Assembly (NCBI RefSeq): GCF_007991655.1
Contig: NZ_BJYT01000007.1
Coordinates: forward strand, 1 to 64,000
Length of the DNA: 64,000 nt
Direction of reading: 5' to 3'
Source: Segetibacter aerophilus
GTDB taxonomy: Bacteria; Bacteroidota; Bacteroidia; Chitinophagales; Chitinophagaceae
Numbering within the stretch: the first letter of the stretch is position 1; every line of letters starts with the position of its first letter. Under the pieces are notes generated by a model that had not been told where the DNA came from, did not search any database, and was given only the letters and a program-made list of their open reading frames with translations. The translations under genes were made by a program, and so were the position numbers. This document shows positions 35,314 through 44,781 of this stretch, one piece after another.

Positions 35314-35616
35314 ATGTTTATACACCACGTTTACTTTTGGCTCAAACCAGACCTGGGATCTGCAGAAATTCAAAAATTTGAAGAGACAGTTAAAACTTTA
35401 CCCGGTATTTCACACGTAAAAATCGGAGATGTAGGAAAGCCTGCTTCTACCGACCGCCCTGTGATTGACAGATCGTATTCTTATTCTTTATTGCTTGCCT
35501 TCGAAAGCATGGAGAAACACGACCAATATCAGGTAGATCCCACTCACCTTAAATTTGTTGAAACCTGCTCTACCTTTTGGGATAAGGTGTTGATTTATGA
35601 CTCCGAAACCATTTAG
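35314..35616 (+). CDS. Dabb (stress-responsive A/B barrel) protein
   Basis: A 100-residue dimeric alpha/beta-barrel protein (Dabb family). The pattern MFIHHVYFWLKPD, KTLPGISHVKIGDVG, YSLLLAFESMEKHDQYQVDP, LKFVETCSTFWDKVLIYD is typical. In other bacteria Dabb proteins are stress-induced or bind polyketide-like ligands. It is the last gene of the three-gene run; a perfect hairpin follows. Confidence 0.9.
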   Translation: MFIHHVYFWLKPDLGSAEIQKFEETVKTLPGISHVKIGDVGKPASTDRPVIDRSYSYSLLLAFESMEKHDQYQVDPTHLKFVETCSTFWDKVLIYDSETI

Positions 35617-35670
35617 TCCAGATTACTGCAATTTTCAAAATATCTCTTTAAAAAGTCAATAGTATAAGTT

Positions 35671-35707
35671 CAAAGGTGATTAATCCAAGATTAATCACCT
35701 TTGTTTT
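35671..35707. terminator. perfect 15-bp inverted repeat, terminator
   Basis: CAAAGGTGATTAATC (35671-35685) and GATTAATCACCTTTG (35689-35703) with a 3-nt loop, then TTTTG. It lies 54 bp after the Dabb stop and 51 bp before the next ATG. It may be a terminator, or an operator for the following gene. Confidence 0.7.
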
Positions 35708-35754
35708 GAATATGCATACCAAAAATTGGTCGTCATGCTGCTTGAATTATAACA

Positions 35755-36993
35755 ATGGAAATAGAGAAAATTATTACTGAGATCTGCATTGTTGGTGCCG
35801 GTCCGGCTGGAGTAACTACTTCAATTACTTTGTCAAACATGGGTATTGCTCATACAATTGTCGATGCCTCCGAATTTCCCCGGGATAAGATTTGCGGTGA
35901 TGCAATTGATCTAAATGTTGTAAGAGTATTACATGCAATTCTTCCTGGGTTTACAGAAAACGTTCTAACCGATCGAAACCTTTTTTCCCCGGCAGCAGGC
36001 CTTCGATTTATTCTTCCAAACGGAAAACACTTTGACATGGCGCAGAAGGACGAAAGAGAATCGAACAATTTAAAGCCTCTTTTCCATATTGCTAAAAGAG
36101 TTGATTTTGATGAATTATTGGTAGGAAAATTAAACACGGCTGTGGCAGACGTTCGGTTAGGAACGAGGATAGATAAAATAGAAAAGCTTGATAAAAATTG
36201 GAAGTTATACGGAACAGGTAAGTCAGGGAAAATAGAGATCGAAACAAAAATGCTTTTAGGTGCAGATGGTGCGCATTCAGTCGTGCTAAAAAATGTTGGT
36301 GATGTAAAAATTGATAGGGAAAATTACGCGGGTGCAGTACGACAGTATTGGAAAGGGATCGAAGGAATTCATTCGGATAAACTAATTGAATTCTATTTTC
36401 CAAAGTCTTTACCACTCTCCTATTTTTGGATTTTCCCTTTGCCGAATGATCAAGCAAACGTTGGTTATGGTATGGCTAGCAGTTATATTGCCAAGAAGAA
36501 TATAAACGTCAGGAAGGCTTTTGAAGAACTTATTAAAACAGATCCATTGCTGGTTGCACGCTTTAAGAACGCAACGCCCCAGGAAACCGTAAAAGGATAT
36601 GGACTACCTCTATCCGGCAGTAACCGAAAATCTTTTGGAGATGGATGGTTGTTAGTAGGTGATGCCGCTTCTATTATCTGTCCTACAACAGGAGAAGGAA
36701 TAGGCTCAGGTATGATTTCCGGTTATATCGCAGCCCAATTTTTACAAAGGGCCCACAAGGAGGGGTGCTATCAAGAAAAGATGTTTTCTAATTACAACCG
36801 TGAAATTCACAAAAGGCTAAGGATGGATGAGAAGGTGTTTAAGCTTGTAAATACTATTCCTGCCTGGGCATTTGCAACTTTTTTAAAAGCAATTTTACTA
36901 AACAAATTTCTTCAAACCTGGATAGTAAAAAAGGAAATTAAGAAGTGGATTAAGACTGCTTATACAAAGCCGATTCAAGTGAATCTTAATTAA
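35755..36993 (+). CDS. geranylgeranyl-reductase-family FAD oxidoreductase
   Basis: A 412-residue FAD-binding reductase. The dinucleotide fold EICIVGAGPAGVTTSI lies at residues 10-25, then FPRDKICGDAIDLNVVRVL (the CGD motif of the family), and LVGDAASIICPTTGEGIGSGM near 305. Members saturate isoprenoid chains or act as monooxygenase-like enzymes on lipids and secondary metabolites. No adjacent isoprenoid gene is present. Substrate unknown. Confidence 0.85.
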   Translation: MEIEKIITEICIVGAGPAGVTTSITLSNMGIAHTIVDASEFPRDKICGDAIDLNVVRVLHAILPGFTENVLTDRNLFSPAAGLRFILPNGKHFDMAQKDERESNNLKPLFHIAKRVDFDELLVGKLNTAVADVRLGTRIDKIEKLDKNWKLYGTGKSGKIEIETKMLLGADGAHSVVLKNVGDVKIDRENYAGAVRQYWKGIEGIHSDKLIEFYFPKSLPLSYFWIFPLPNDQANVGYGMASSYIAKKNINVRKAFEELIKTDPLLVARFKNATPQETVKGYGLPLSGSNRKSFGDGWLLVGDAASIICPTTGEGIGSGMISGYIAAQFLQRAHKEGCYQEKMFSNYNREIHKRLRMDEKVFKLVNTIPAWAFATFLKAILLNKFLQTWIVKKEIKKWIKTAYTKPIQVNLN

Positions 36994-37000
36994 GCTATAA

Positions 37001-38407
37001 TTATTTTGCCGGCACTTGTTTTACCAGTGTTGTGTCTGAAGGAAGCAGAGGCACAAAATAATTTCCAAAATCAATTTCTGTTTTTGCAAAGGCCGTTTTC
37101 AATTTGAGTGAATCACTTTTTGATATGCTGGTTTGGTACAGATACATTGTTTTAAGCTCTTTCAATTTTTGTAATTGAAGTATTGCCTGCGCACTCACTT
37201 TTGTTCCTGTGAGGTTGAGATTTTGAAGATGTTGCAATGAGTTTAAAGCTGGCAACTCTTTATCAGTTAGGTTCGTATTTGCCAGGTTAAGTTTTCTCAG
37301 GTTAGATAATTTTGACAAAGAACCAATGGCCTCATTTTCAAAAGTTGAATTACTAATTTTTAAAGAGACTATTTGATTTGACAACTTACCAAGCAGGTCA
37401 ATATCTTTTTTAATTACCTTTTTTGCATCAGTGAGTGTTACCATTAAGTAATTGGTATTTTGAGCAACGGGTAGAACAACAAAACCTTTTTTAGTAAGCT
37501 GTTGAATTATTTTTTCATCACCTTTTTCAACTGCAGTTGCAGGAAGATTAAGCGCTTGCTTTTTAATGATTACCGGCTTTTGCAAAGCGAGCAATACAGG
37601 CTTTATTTTATCGGGCTGCTGTATATCTTTTACCTTCTTTTTAAAATCTGCATTGTTGCTTATCCACCAATGTAGCAAAGCAACCTGGCTCTCGGTTGGC
37701 TGAGGTTTTTCTTTTGGCGGCATGTGCTTCTCATTGTCCGTCGGTAATAACAATCGTTGAAGCATCTCACTCGAATCGACATTATTAACATCTATGATTT
37801 TACCGTGCTTGCCACCTTTCAATAGCAACGCTATATCATCCATTCGCAGCTTGCCCTTTTGTTTATTTTCGTTATGGCAGGAGTAACATTTTGTTTCTAA
37901 AATAGGTTTAATCACATCATCATAAACCAACGCTTCCTGAACATTCGCAACGGGTTTAATGGCGGTATTGACAACGGAGTCGCCGGAGAACATTTTGAAG
38001 AAAGGCTTCGAAAGATAGTCAGAGCCATGAGTCAATGTACCGCCAAAGTGCCCGGTAACAGTAATTAGTACGACTAAACCTATAGACAGAAATTTCTTAG
38101 AAACCTCAACTTTGGGGTTTACCTCTTTTGTGTATAATACTAATGAAACCAATACGACTCCTATTGCCATCCACATGTGCCAGTTCACTGATGATTGGTC
38201 ATAATCATCGCTGATAGAAAGAAAGTATCCGGTAACACATGCAACGATTGATGCAATAGAGCCAGATAATAAAATCGGGGCAATGGCAGGTTTTACACCC
38301 CTATACTTTTCTTTACCCGATAGCCATTGTAAAAATATCGCAACTAATAAAACACCGATTGGCAAGTGAACGATAACAGGATGAAAATGGCCAAGAAATT
38401 CGAGCAT
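37001..38407 (-). CDS. DUF2231 membrane / cytochrome c / LRR protein
   Basis: A 468-residue three-part protein. Residues 1-130 contain four membrane helices with the DUF2231 start FHPVIVHLPIGVLLVAIFLQW. A cytochrome-c-type (PSCyt1-like) domain follows with CYSCHNENKQKGKLRMDD (haem site Cys174, Cys177, His178) and a MPPKEKPQPTESQ tail. The last part has four to five leucine-rich-repeat-like units (LRKLNLANTNLTDKELPALN). ATG 38407 is used over the TTG 38419 upstream. It is the last gene of the minus-strand module to 44039 and likely exposes a haem and a ligand-binding LRR in the periplasm. Confidence 0.85.
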   Translation of the reverse strand: MLEFLGHFHPVIVHLPIGVLLVAIFLQWLSGKEKYRGVKPAIAPILLSGSIASIVACVTGYFLSISDDYDQSSVNWHMWMAIGVVLVSLVLYTKEVNPKVEVSKKFLSIGLVVLITVTGHFGGTLTHGSDYLSKPFFKMFSGDSVVNTAIKPVANVQEALVYDDVIKPILETKCYSCHNENKQKGKLRMDDIALLLKGGKHGKIIDVNNVDSSEMLQRLLLPTDNEKHMPPKEKPQPTESQVALLHWWISNNADFKKKVKDIQQPDKIKPVLLALQKPVIIKKQALNLPATAVEKGDEKIIQQLTKKGFVVLPVAQNTNYLMVTLTDAKKVIKKDIDLLGKLSNQIVSLKISNSTFENEAIGSLSKLSNLRKLNLANTNLTDKELPALNSLQHLQNLNLTGTKVSAQAILQLQKLKELKTMYLYQTSISKSDSLKLKTAFAKTEIDFGNYFVPLLPSDTTLVKQVPAK

Positions 38408-38517
38408 GAAGTGGAGCAATTAGGCTTACAATTGTAAAGGAAAGTTATGGAGCGTAATTTAAATTATGGGCATATGCATAATGTCGCTTAAAAAAGTTCA
38501 AACCTCGCAGCTTGTTT

Positions 38518-39441
38518 CTAACTGTATCTCTTCCTCAACAGCTGCATCATATGCACATTCACGGCCCATTGATCGGCTAAAGGTTTTCTTGTATAAGGTT
38601 CGGTGGGCATATAGTCTGGTGGACCAAACTCGGTTAAAACAGTTAATACCTCGCCCTTCTTTTTCTTCATCTCAACCACTCTATCCCACCATGCAAAATG
38701 TGCTTTTATTGCAGCATCCCATTCAGGTGCTCGCGGGTCATTTACTTGTGGTCCTTGTGCATGGCCAATGCGCGCATGAATATGATCAACTCTTTGTAAT
38801 GTAAGATTAACTGTCTCCTGCTGGTCGTGCAGAAGCGTTTCATGCACATTGCACCAATGAGAAATATCTAGCGTTATTCGTAGGGCAGGATTTTTCTCTA
38901 TAAAATTTCTTGCGATCGGTGCCGAGTACAACATGCGTGATCGGTGAGTTTCATGACAGATTTTTATGCCTGTTTGCTTTGCAAGTGTTGATGTATAATC
39001 GATCAACTTTTTGTTGTCTTCGTAGTCAAAATAATCCCGACCGGAATGGCAGTTGATGTATAAAGGCTTTTGAATGGTATTATGAGCGGCTGCATCTATC
39101 ATTGTTTTGAAAGTGTCAAAATGCTCTTTAAAATTACTTTGACTTCCTGCGCTCAAAAACCCGACTTCTAAATTGAATTTTTTTAGCGCTGCAAACAATT
39201 CGTCTTGTGCAGCTTTTGTTGCAGGCCACCAGATCTCTATTCCGTCGTAGCCTTCCTTTTTCACCTTTGCGCAATACTCATCCATGGTGCCAGGAAAGCC
39301 CCAGTTGGTAGCAAGTACTTTGAGTTTAAAATTAGTATTGGTATCAGTGGCTGTTACTGGAGAAGCAAAAGCATTTAAAGAGGAAAGCAATAAAGCAGTA
39401 GTTGCAATGGAAGTTGTTTCCAAGAATTTTTTTCTGTTCAT
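38518..39441 (-). CDS. secreted sugar phosphate isomerase/epimerase-like protein
   Basis: A 307-residue TIM-barrel protein of the xylose-isomerase-like (AP endonuclease 2) superfamily with an N-terminal export signal (RKKFLETTSIATTALLLSSL). Family blocks: VLATNWGFPGTMDEYCAKVK, YDGIEIWWPA, INCHSGRDYF, ICHETHRSRMLY (metal His) and LDISHWCNVHETLL. It likely acts on a sugar outside the cytoplasm. It sits between the DUF1501 gene (46 bp) and the cytochrome-LRR gene in one directional run. Confidence 0.88.
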   Translation of the reverse strand: MNRKKFLETTSIATTALLLSSLNAFASPVTATDTNTNFKLKVLATNWGFPGTMDEYCAKVKKEGYDGIEIWWPATKAAQDELFAALKKFNLEVGFLSAGSQSNFKEHFDTFKTMIDAAAHNTIQKPLYINCHSGRDYFDYEDNKKLIDYTSTLAKQTGIKICHETHRSRMLYSAPIARNFIEKNPALRITLDISHWCNVHETLLHDQQETVNLTLQRVDHIHARIGHAQGPQVNDPRAPEWDAAIKAHFAWWDRVVEMKKKKGEVLTVLTEFGPPDYMPTEPYTRKPLADQWAVNVHMMQLLRKRYS

Positions 39442-39487
39442 TAAGGGTTGAAATCTATTAGGGATTTATTAAAACTAAAAAATTATA

Positions 39488-40993
39488 TTACGCCAATATA
39501 TCACTAATCACCTTTCCCCTCGTATCCGTTAACCTGAATGGTCTTCCCTGGAAATCGAAAGTGAATTGTTCGTGATCAAAACCTAATTGATCAAGGATCG
39601 TCGCTTGCAAATCGAAAGGCTCTACTTTGCCACTAATGGCACTATAACCAATCTCATCAGTTTCGCCATAACTATAGCCTTTTTTAATGCCGGCACCTGC
39701 CATCCACATCGTGAAAGCTTCGGTATGATGATCCCTTCCTTTAAACGGATTTTGTTTTCCCTCACGATTTTCCATCATTGGTGTACGGCCAAATTCTCCA
39801 CCCCAAACAACCAGTGTTTCTTCCAGCAATCCGCGTTGTTTTAAATCCAGGATTAACGCGGTTATACACTTGTCAATTTCCCTGCATTTGTTAATCAGGC
39901 CTATGTCAACCGCTCCATCCGCACTAGTTCCATGAGTATCCCAACCCCAATCAAAAAGTTGGATAAAACGAACGCCTTTTTCCACCAGTTTTCTTGCAAG
40001 TAACACGTTGTTAGCGAAGCAAGCCTTTCCTGGTTTTGTTCCATACATATCATGTATGTATTGTGGCTCATTATTTATATTCATTACTTCCGGTGCAGTT
40101 ATCTGCATTTTAAAAGCCATCTCGTATTGAGAAATACGCGATAGAATTTCCGGGTCCTGGTATTCTTTATATTCCTCCGCGTTTACCTGGTTAATAGCAT
40201 CAATGGAAGCCTTGCGTAAATCTCTGTCCATCCCATTAGGGTCTTTAATAAACAACACCGGGTCTCCTTCACTACGGCATTGAACCCCCTGGTAAACACT
40301 CGGTAAAAATCCGCTTCCCCAAACACTTTTACCTGCATCGGGGTTCTGTCCTCCACTTGTTAAGACGACAAAACCCGGCAGGTTTTGGTTCTCAGTTCCC
40401 AATCCATAGGTTGCCCATGAGCCGAGACTTGGTCTTCCTAATCTTGGCGAACCCGTGTGTATCATTAATTGTGCAGGTGCATGATTAAACTGGTCTGTTG
40501 TGACTGCTTTTAAAAAACTTAGCTCGTCAGCAACAGTGGCAAGATGAGGCATATTTTCGCTGACGTAAGCCCCGGACTGTCCATGCTGGGCAAATTTTGC
40601 CTGTGGTCCAAGCATTTTCGGAACGCCGCGAATGAAAGCAAACTTCTTCCCCTGAAGCAGTGATGGCGGACAGTCCTGCCCATCCATTTTCATAAGTTCG
40701 GGCTTGTAATCAAACAACTCCAGTTGAGATGGAGCTCCGGCCATGTGCAGGTAAATAACGCTCTTTGCTTTAGCGACGTTTGGTGGCAACTTTGGCAAGA
40801 GTGGATGTGCGGGATCAAAAGTTATAGGATTGTGAGACGCTTTATTGCCGCAGCTGCTAAACAACGAGCCAAGTGCCAATGCACCCAAACCCATTGCACT
40901 TTCTTTTAGAAAATGTCGACGAGTGTGCATTTGCAATACTGCTGCCTGCGCTTCCTTTACCAGGCGTTGATTATGTAATTCTTTTTGTGTCAT
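39488..40993 (-). CDS. DUF1501 protein (Tat-exported lipoprotein)
   Basis: A 501-residue DUF1501 protein related to sulfatase/alkaline-phosphatase folds. A twin-arginine signal starts near residue 24 (TRRHFLKESAMGLGAL) and is followed by a Cys (LFSSCGNK), so it is Tat-exported and probably lipid-modified. Family blocks: SVIYLHMAGAPSQLELFDYKP, FAQHGQSGAYVSENMPHLA, NHAPAQLMIHTGSPRLGRPS, FIQLFDWGWDTHGTSAD, EETLVVWGGEFGRTPM and GRDHHTEAFTMWMAGAGIK. In planctomycetes such genes are always near PSCyt1/DUF1553 partners, as here. Substrate unknown. Confidence 0.93.
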   Translation of the reverse strand: MTQKELHNQRLVKEAQAAVLQMHTRRHFLKESAMGLGALALGSLFSSCGNKASHNPITFDPAHPLLPKLPPNVAKAKSVIYLHMAGAPSQLELFDYKPELMKMDGQDCPPSLLQGKKFAFIRGVPKMLGPQAKFAQHGQSGAYVSENMPHLATVADELSFLKAVTTDQFNHAPAQLMIHTGSPRLGRPSLGSWATYGLGTENQNLPGFVVLTSGGQNPDAGKSVWGSGFLPSVYQGVQCRSEGDPVLFIKDPNGMDRDLRKASIDAINQVNAEEYKEYQDPEILSRISQYEMAFKMQITAPEVMNINNEPQYIHDMYGTKPGKACFANNVLLARKLVEKGVRFIQLFDWGWDTHGTSADGAVDIGLINKCREIDKCITALILDLKQRGLLEETLVVWGGEFGRTPMMENREGKQNPFKGRDHHTEAFTMWMAGAGIKKGYSYGETDEIGYSAISGKVEPFDLQATILDQLGFDHEQFTFDFQGRPFRLTDTRGKVISDILA

Positions 40994-41037
40994 TAATTCT
41001 TTTTATGGTTCCGGCCAGGAACATCTATGAAACTTTA

Positions 41038-41240
41038 CTTGCGTCGCACTCTTCTACCTTTTGATCATTATTCGGCTCTTTCTTTCACCACATAGAAACA
41101 CTAGAAATATAGGAAGCACATAGAAAGGGCTTTTTTAATCCTTTTTTCTAAACTATGTGAAAACCTATTGTACCTATGATCCTATGTGGTTAAACCCTGT
41201 CAAATAGTATTTCTAAAAGTACAAGTGAGTGACACAACCC
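41038..41240. mobile_element. MITE-like element with inverted repeat ends
   Basis: About 203 bp between the DUF1501 and DUF1553 genes. The ends are inverted copies of the interspersed repeat: left 41038-41057 (minus, GTAGAAGAGTGCGACGCAAG) and right 41219-41240 (plus, GTACAAGTGAGTGACACAAC). Inside lies a long imperfect hairpin, arms 41086-41124 and 41153-41192, built of ACCACATAG / CACATAG units. No ORF or transposase. The class is inferred from structure only. Confidence 0.45.
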
Positions 41241-41282
41241 AAGTTGAAATAACTACACTTGCTTGTGCCAAAAGACGCTATC

Positions 41283-44039
41283 TTAATTCTTCATTACAAC
41301 TTCATCCAGGTTTAGAATCGCGTTTGCGATAACCGTGAGTGCTGCTGTTGCAGCCTCGGTTGGATATCCTGTGTTGCCATTCATGTCACACGTTTTTACC
41401 GGGTCGTTTTTAAACTTATTAAAAGCTTGGTTATATAAATTCATCAAAACCTTGGTTCTTCTTTCGTCTATCTCATGGTTTGTTGCTAACGCATACCCGG
41501 TTGCAATTTGCTTAGACACATTTCCCCCTCCCTGGTTTTGCATACGTGCAGCAAGATGTCGGGCAATATCTACATACACAGAGTCATTCAATGCAGTCAG
41601 CGCTTGTAAGGGAGTGTTGGTGCGAATACGGCGAGCCGTGCAAATTTCGCGTGAAACACCATCGAAAGTTAACATCGAAGGGTAAGCAGCTGAACGCTTC
41701 CAATATGTGTACACCGCCCTGCGGTACTGGTCCTCGCCCGTACTTTGTCTCCATTTTGCACCATTGTATGGTGAAAGCCAAATGCCTTCGGGCTGGTAAG
41801 GAAATACGCCGGGTCCATACATTTTATGGCTAATTAAGCCGCTTATGCATAAAGCCTGATCCCGCACTTGTTCTGCAGACAAACGAACCCGTACACCACG
41901 GCTGTAATATTTATTGTTTGGATCTTTTTCGAGCAATTCCTTCGTTACTCTCGAGTCCTGTTGATACGTTGCACTTAGAACGACTTTTCGAATCAATTTT
42001 TTTACACTCCAGTTATCGTCGGTCATAAACCTGTAACTGAGCCAGTCAAGTAGTTCAGGATGAGTTGGGGCGATACCTTGTGAACCTAAGTCCTCCTGCG
42101 TTTCGGCAAGTCCCGTTCCGAATATCTGTTCCCAAACACGGTTGACCATGGTACGGGCAGTAAGCGGGTTTTGGTTAGAAGTTAACCACATCGCGAGCCC
42201 AAGCCTGTTACGCGGCGCCTTAGCTGGAAATGGGTTCAGTGATTTAGGTACATCAGGTTGCACCATTTCTCCTTTTGTTAACCAGTTTCCCCTTTCAAAA
42301 ACATACGAAGCCCTATGCATAGAAGAGGGATTATCCATCATGACCGGAGTAGTGGGAACATTGGTGGAAACGAGTTTCAAGTATTGATTTTTTATATCGG
42401 CATAACCTACTTTGTCTTTCCCGGGAAATTCCTGCGTGAAATAAAACCAGTCGAATAAAGCCCCGTTAGTTGTAGGCTTGCTCAGATTTTTGTTTGTATA
42501 AGTAAAGTACAAATCGTGTCTCCCATTGAAACCGGCAATTTTCGATTCAGTGATTGTCCAACCTTTGGCTTGTGGTAATTGTATGGTTGCTAACAAGGGG
42601 CCAGCTGGGTTGTCGATATGTATTTGCCAAACTCCTCCGGATGTATCAGCCTTATACCGAAACATCAATTGATCCCGGCTTTCAAGGTCTACATTTTTTA
42701 AACGGCATAAAGCGTTGTTTCTTAAAGCAAGCCATTTAGTATCGCTCAACTCGCTATTTGTAAAGCTGTCGCAGGTTAAAGAGTTGTACGCGGGCTGCCA
42801 GGTTTTAAGGAATGTATTTACTTCTGCTGCCTTTTGTGGCGATACATTTTGTTGCACCCATTTAACCACATTGTTTACTTGTTGCTGCAAAGTGTCATCG
42901 TAGTGGCGAAGCAAAGGATAATCTGAAAAAGTGTCTTCATCGCGCGTATCGTTGAAGAAAGCCATGAACTTATAATAGTCTTCATGCTTAAATGGATCAT
43001 AAGGATGAGCATGACATTGCACACAAGCGAAAGTGGTTCCCATGGCTGCCTGCCAGGTTGTATTGACCCTGTCTAAAACAGCAGCAGTTCTAAACTCTTC
43101 GTTTTCTGTTCCCCCTTCATCGTTTGTCATGGTGTTGCGATGGAATGCGGTAGCGATATAATCGTTATCAGTTGCGCCGGGAAGAAGGTCGCCTGCAATT
43201 TGTTCTGTAAGAAAAAGGTTGTAGGGTTTATCCTCGTTAAATGCACGAATCAGCCAATCCCTGTATTTCCAAATGTTGCGGCTGTCATCTCTTTCGTAAC
43301 CTTTGGTGTCAGCATAACGAGCAAGATCGAGCCACATAGACGTCCACTTTTCTCCGTAGTTTGGCATTGCTAATAAAGAGTCTACCAGTTCTGCATAAGC
43401 AGTTTCCCTGTTATCCTGCAAGTATTTGGTCGCCAGCTTTTCAGGTGCGGGCATTCCAATAATATCTAGGCTAACCCTTCTTAGTAACGTCTTTTTATCT
43501 GCTTGTGCGGAGGGCTTCAAATCCTGCTCGTCAAGTTTCTGTTGAACGAAATTATCAATAGGATTTTTCGCCCAGTCTTTCGTCTTGTTAATGAGGCCGA
43601 AAAAAGTGGTAGCCTGAGGAACAGGAACATCTTTGACCGGAACGTAGGCCCAATGCTCACCCCATTGCGCACCTTGCTTCACCCATTTCGTTAGTATATC
43701 AATCTCTTCCTTGCTTAAGGGATCGTGCTTGTACGGCATCCTTTCTTCCGGATTTTTTAGATTAATCCGCCTGATCATTTCGCTCTTACCCGGGTCGCCG
43801 GGAACAATTCCAAACTTACCTGATTCGGTTTTAGCCAGCGCTTCTTCACGAAACAATAAACTAAAACCGCCCTTTTGCCGAACTCCACCATGACAAGTAA
43901 TGCAGCTTTTGTTGATGATGGGTTTTACTTGCGTAGTAAAATCAATACGGGAACTGCGAGTTAGAAAAACAAACGAGCAGGCTGTTACAATAATGAAGAT
44001 GGCAACAATTAAAAGCTTTGATGAGAGCAAGGGCTTCAT
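41283..44039 (-). CDS. PSCyt1/DUF1549/DUF1553 haem protein
   Basis: A 918-residue secreted protein with the planctomycete-type order: membrane or lipoprotein anchor (IVAIFIIVTACSFVFL), a PSCyt1 haem domain (CITCHGG, Cys46, Cys49, His50), a DUF1549 region (NFVQQKLDEQDLKPSA, LLRRVSLDIIGMPAP, MWLDLARYADTKGYERD) with a second, CxxCH-type site in FACVQCHAHPYDPFKHEDYY, and a DUF1553 region (NRLGLAMWLTSNQNPLTARTM, SATYQQDSRVT, EICTARRIRTNTPLQALTALND). It is the first gene of a run with the DUF1501 protein, a TIM-barrel epimerase and the cytochrome-LRR protein. It probably serves an extracytoplasmic redox or polysaccharide step. Confidence 0.94.
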   Translation of the reverse strand: MKPLLSSKLLIVAIFIIVTACSFVFLTRSSRIDFTTQVKPIINKSCITCHGGVRQKGGFSLLFREEALAKTESGKFGIVPGDPGKSEMIRRINLKNPEERMPYKHDPLSKEEIDILTKWVKQGAQWGEHWAYVPVKDVPVPQATTFFGLINKTKDWAKNPIDNFVQQKLDEQDLKPSAQADKKTLLRRVSLDIIGMPAPEKLATKYLQDNRETAYAELVDSLLAMPNYGEKWTSMWLDLARYADTKGYERDDSRNIWKYRDWLIRAFNEDKPYNLFLTEQIAGDLLPGATDNDYIATAFHRNTMTNDEGGTENEEFRTAAVLDRVNTTWQAAMGTTFACVQCHAHPYDPFKHEDYYKFMAFFNDTRDEDTFSDYPLLRHYDDTLQQQVNNVVKWVQQNVSPQKAAEVNTFLKTWQPAYNSLTCDSFTNSELSDTKWLALRNNALCRLKNVDLESRDQLMFRYKADTSGGVWQIHIDNPAGPLLATIQLPQAKGWTITESKIAGFNGRHDLYFTYTNKNLSKPTTNGALFDWFYFTQEFPGKDKVGYADIKNQYLKLVSTNVPTTPVMMDNPSSMHRASYVFERGNWLTKGEMVQPDVPKSLNPFPAKAPRNRLGLAMWLTSNQNPLTARTMVNRVWEQIFGTGLAETQEDLGSQGIAPTHPELLDWLSYRFMTDDNWSVKKLIRKVVLSATYQQDSRVTKELLEKDPNNKYYSRGVRVRLSAEQVRDQALCISGLISHKMYGPGVFPYQPEGIWLSPYNGAKWRQSTGEDQYRRAVYTYWKRSAAYPSMLTFDGVSREICTARRIRTNTPLQALTALNDSVYVDIARHLAARMQNQGGGNVSKQIATGYALATNHEIDERRTKVLMNLYNQAFNKFKNDPVKTCDMNGNTGYPTEAATAALTVIANAILNLDEVVMKN

Positions 44040-44198
44040 GATATATACAATCGTTTAAAAAGGCAACAATAAATTTATTGCATTTCTACGAAAGAAGCCG
44101 CTAAAAAGCTCAAATTATAGGGAATTCAATTAATGATAAAGAGACCTTAACCCGCCTTAGACGATTTCGAAAAAAGGTCAAAAAAATAGATAAACCTC

Positions 44199-44780
44199 TT
44201 ACTTACTCAACGATTGATAATCGGATTCTGTATCGATATCAATAGAGCCTTCGGGAAATGGTACGGTAGAAATGTCGGCGTCATGATGGAATAAAACCTT
44301 TTTGCCACCCTCGTCTCCTTTTAATGAAAGCAGTTCAGGAAAGAAACGTTTATCGAATAATGCTGGCACCCCCACAGTATCGTTATAAGAAGAGGCTACA
44401 ATAGATTTATTCGAGGTGTTTCTGGTATCTGCTAAGTTCTTAAGTAAAGATGGATCAACATACGGCTGATCACAAACCATAAGAATAACACTGTCAAGCT
44501 CTGGGTACTTTTGCATTGCAGCAGTAAGCCCGGCATGAATCGAAGAAGCCGTGCCTTCTTGCCAACGGGCATTGTGCGCAACTAATATTTTTTTTGTGTC
44601 TATTTCAGAAACAATCTCATTTTCCCTGGCTCCCATTACAACAATAACAGGTCCAACTGCAGCTTCTATTGCTGTATCAATTGCGTGATTTAGCAATGTT
44701 TTTCCCTTATACTCTAAACGTTGTTTTGCACGCCCCAGCCTTGATGATTCGCCGGCGGCAAGTATGATGACAGCAATCAT
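44199..44780 (-). CDS. mocA: molybdenum cofactor cytidylyltransferase-like protein
   Basis: A 193-residue nucleotidyltransferase with VIILAAGESSRLGRAKQRLE at the N-terminus, VVMGARENEIV, LMVCDQPYVDPSLL and VGVPALFDKRFF. It resembles MocA, which attaches CMP to molybdopterin for xanthine-dehydrogenase-family enzymes. The start is one base from the xdhC stop, so the two are coupled. It completes the minus-strand cofactor operon. The client enzyme is not in the window. Confidence 0.88.
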   Translation of the reverse strand: MIAVIILAAGESSRLGRAKQRLEYKGKTLLNHAIDTAIEAAVGPVIVVMGARENEIVSEIDTKKILVAHNARWQEGTASSIHAGLTAAMQKYPELDSVILMVCDQPYVDPSLLKNLADTRNTSNKSIVASSYNDTVGVPALFDKRFFPELLSLKGDEGGKKVLFHHDADISTVPFPEGSIDIDTESDYQSLSK

Positions 44781-44781
44781 A

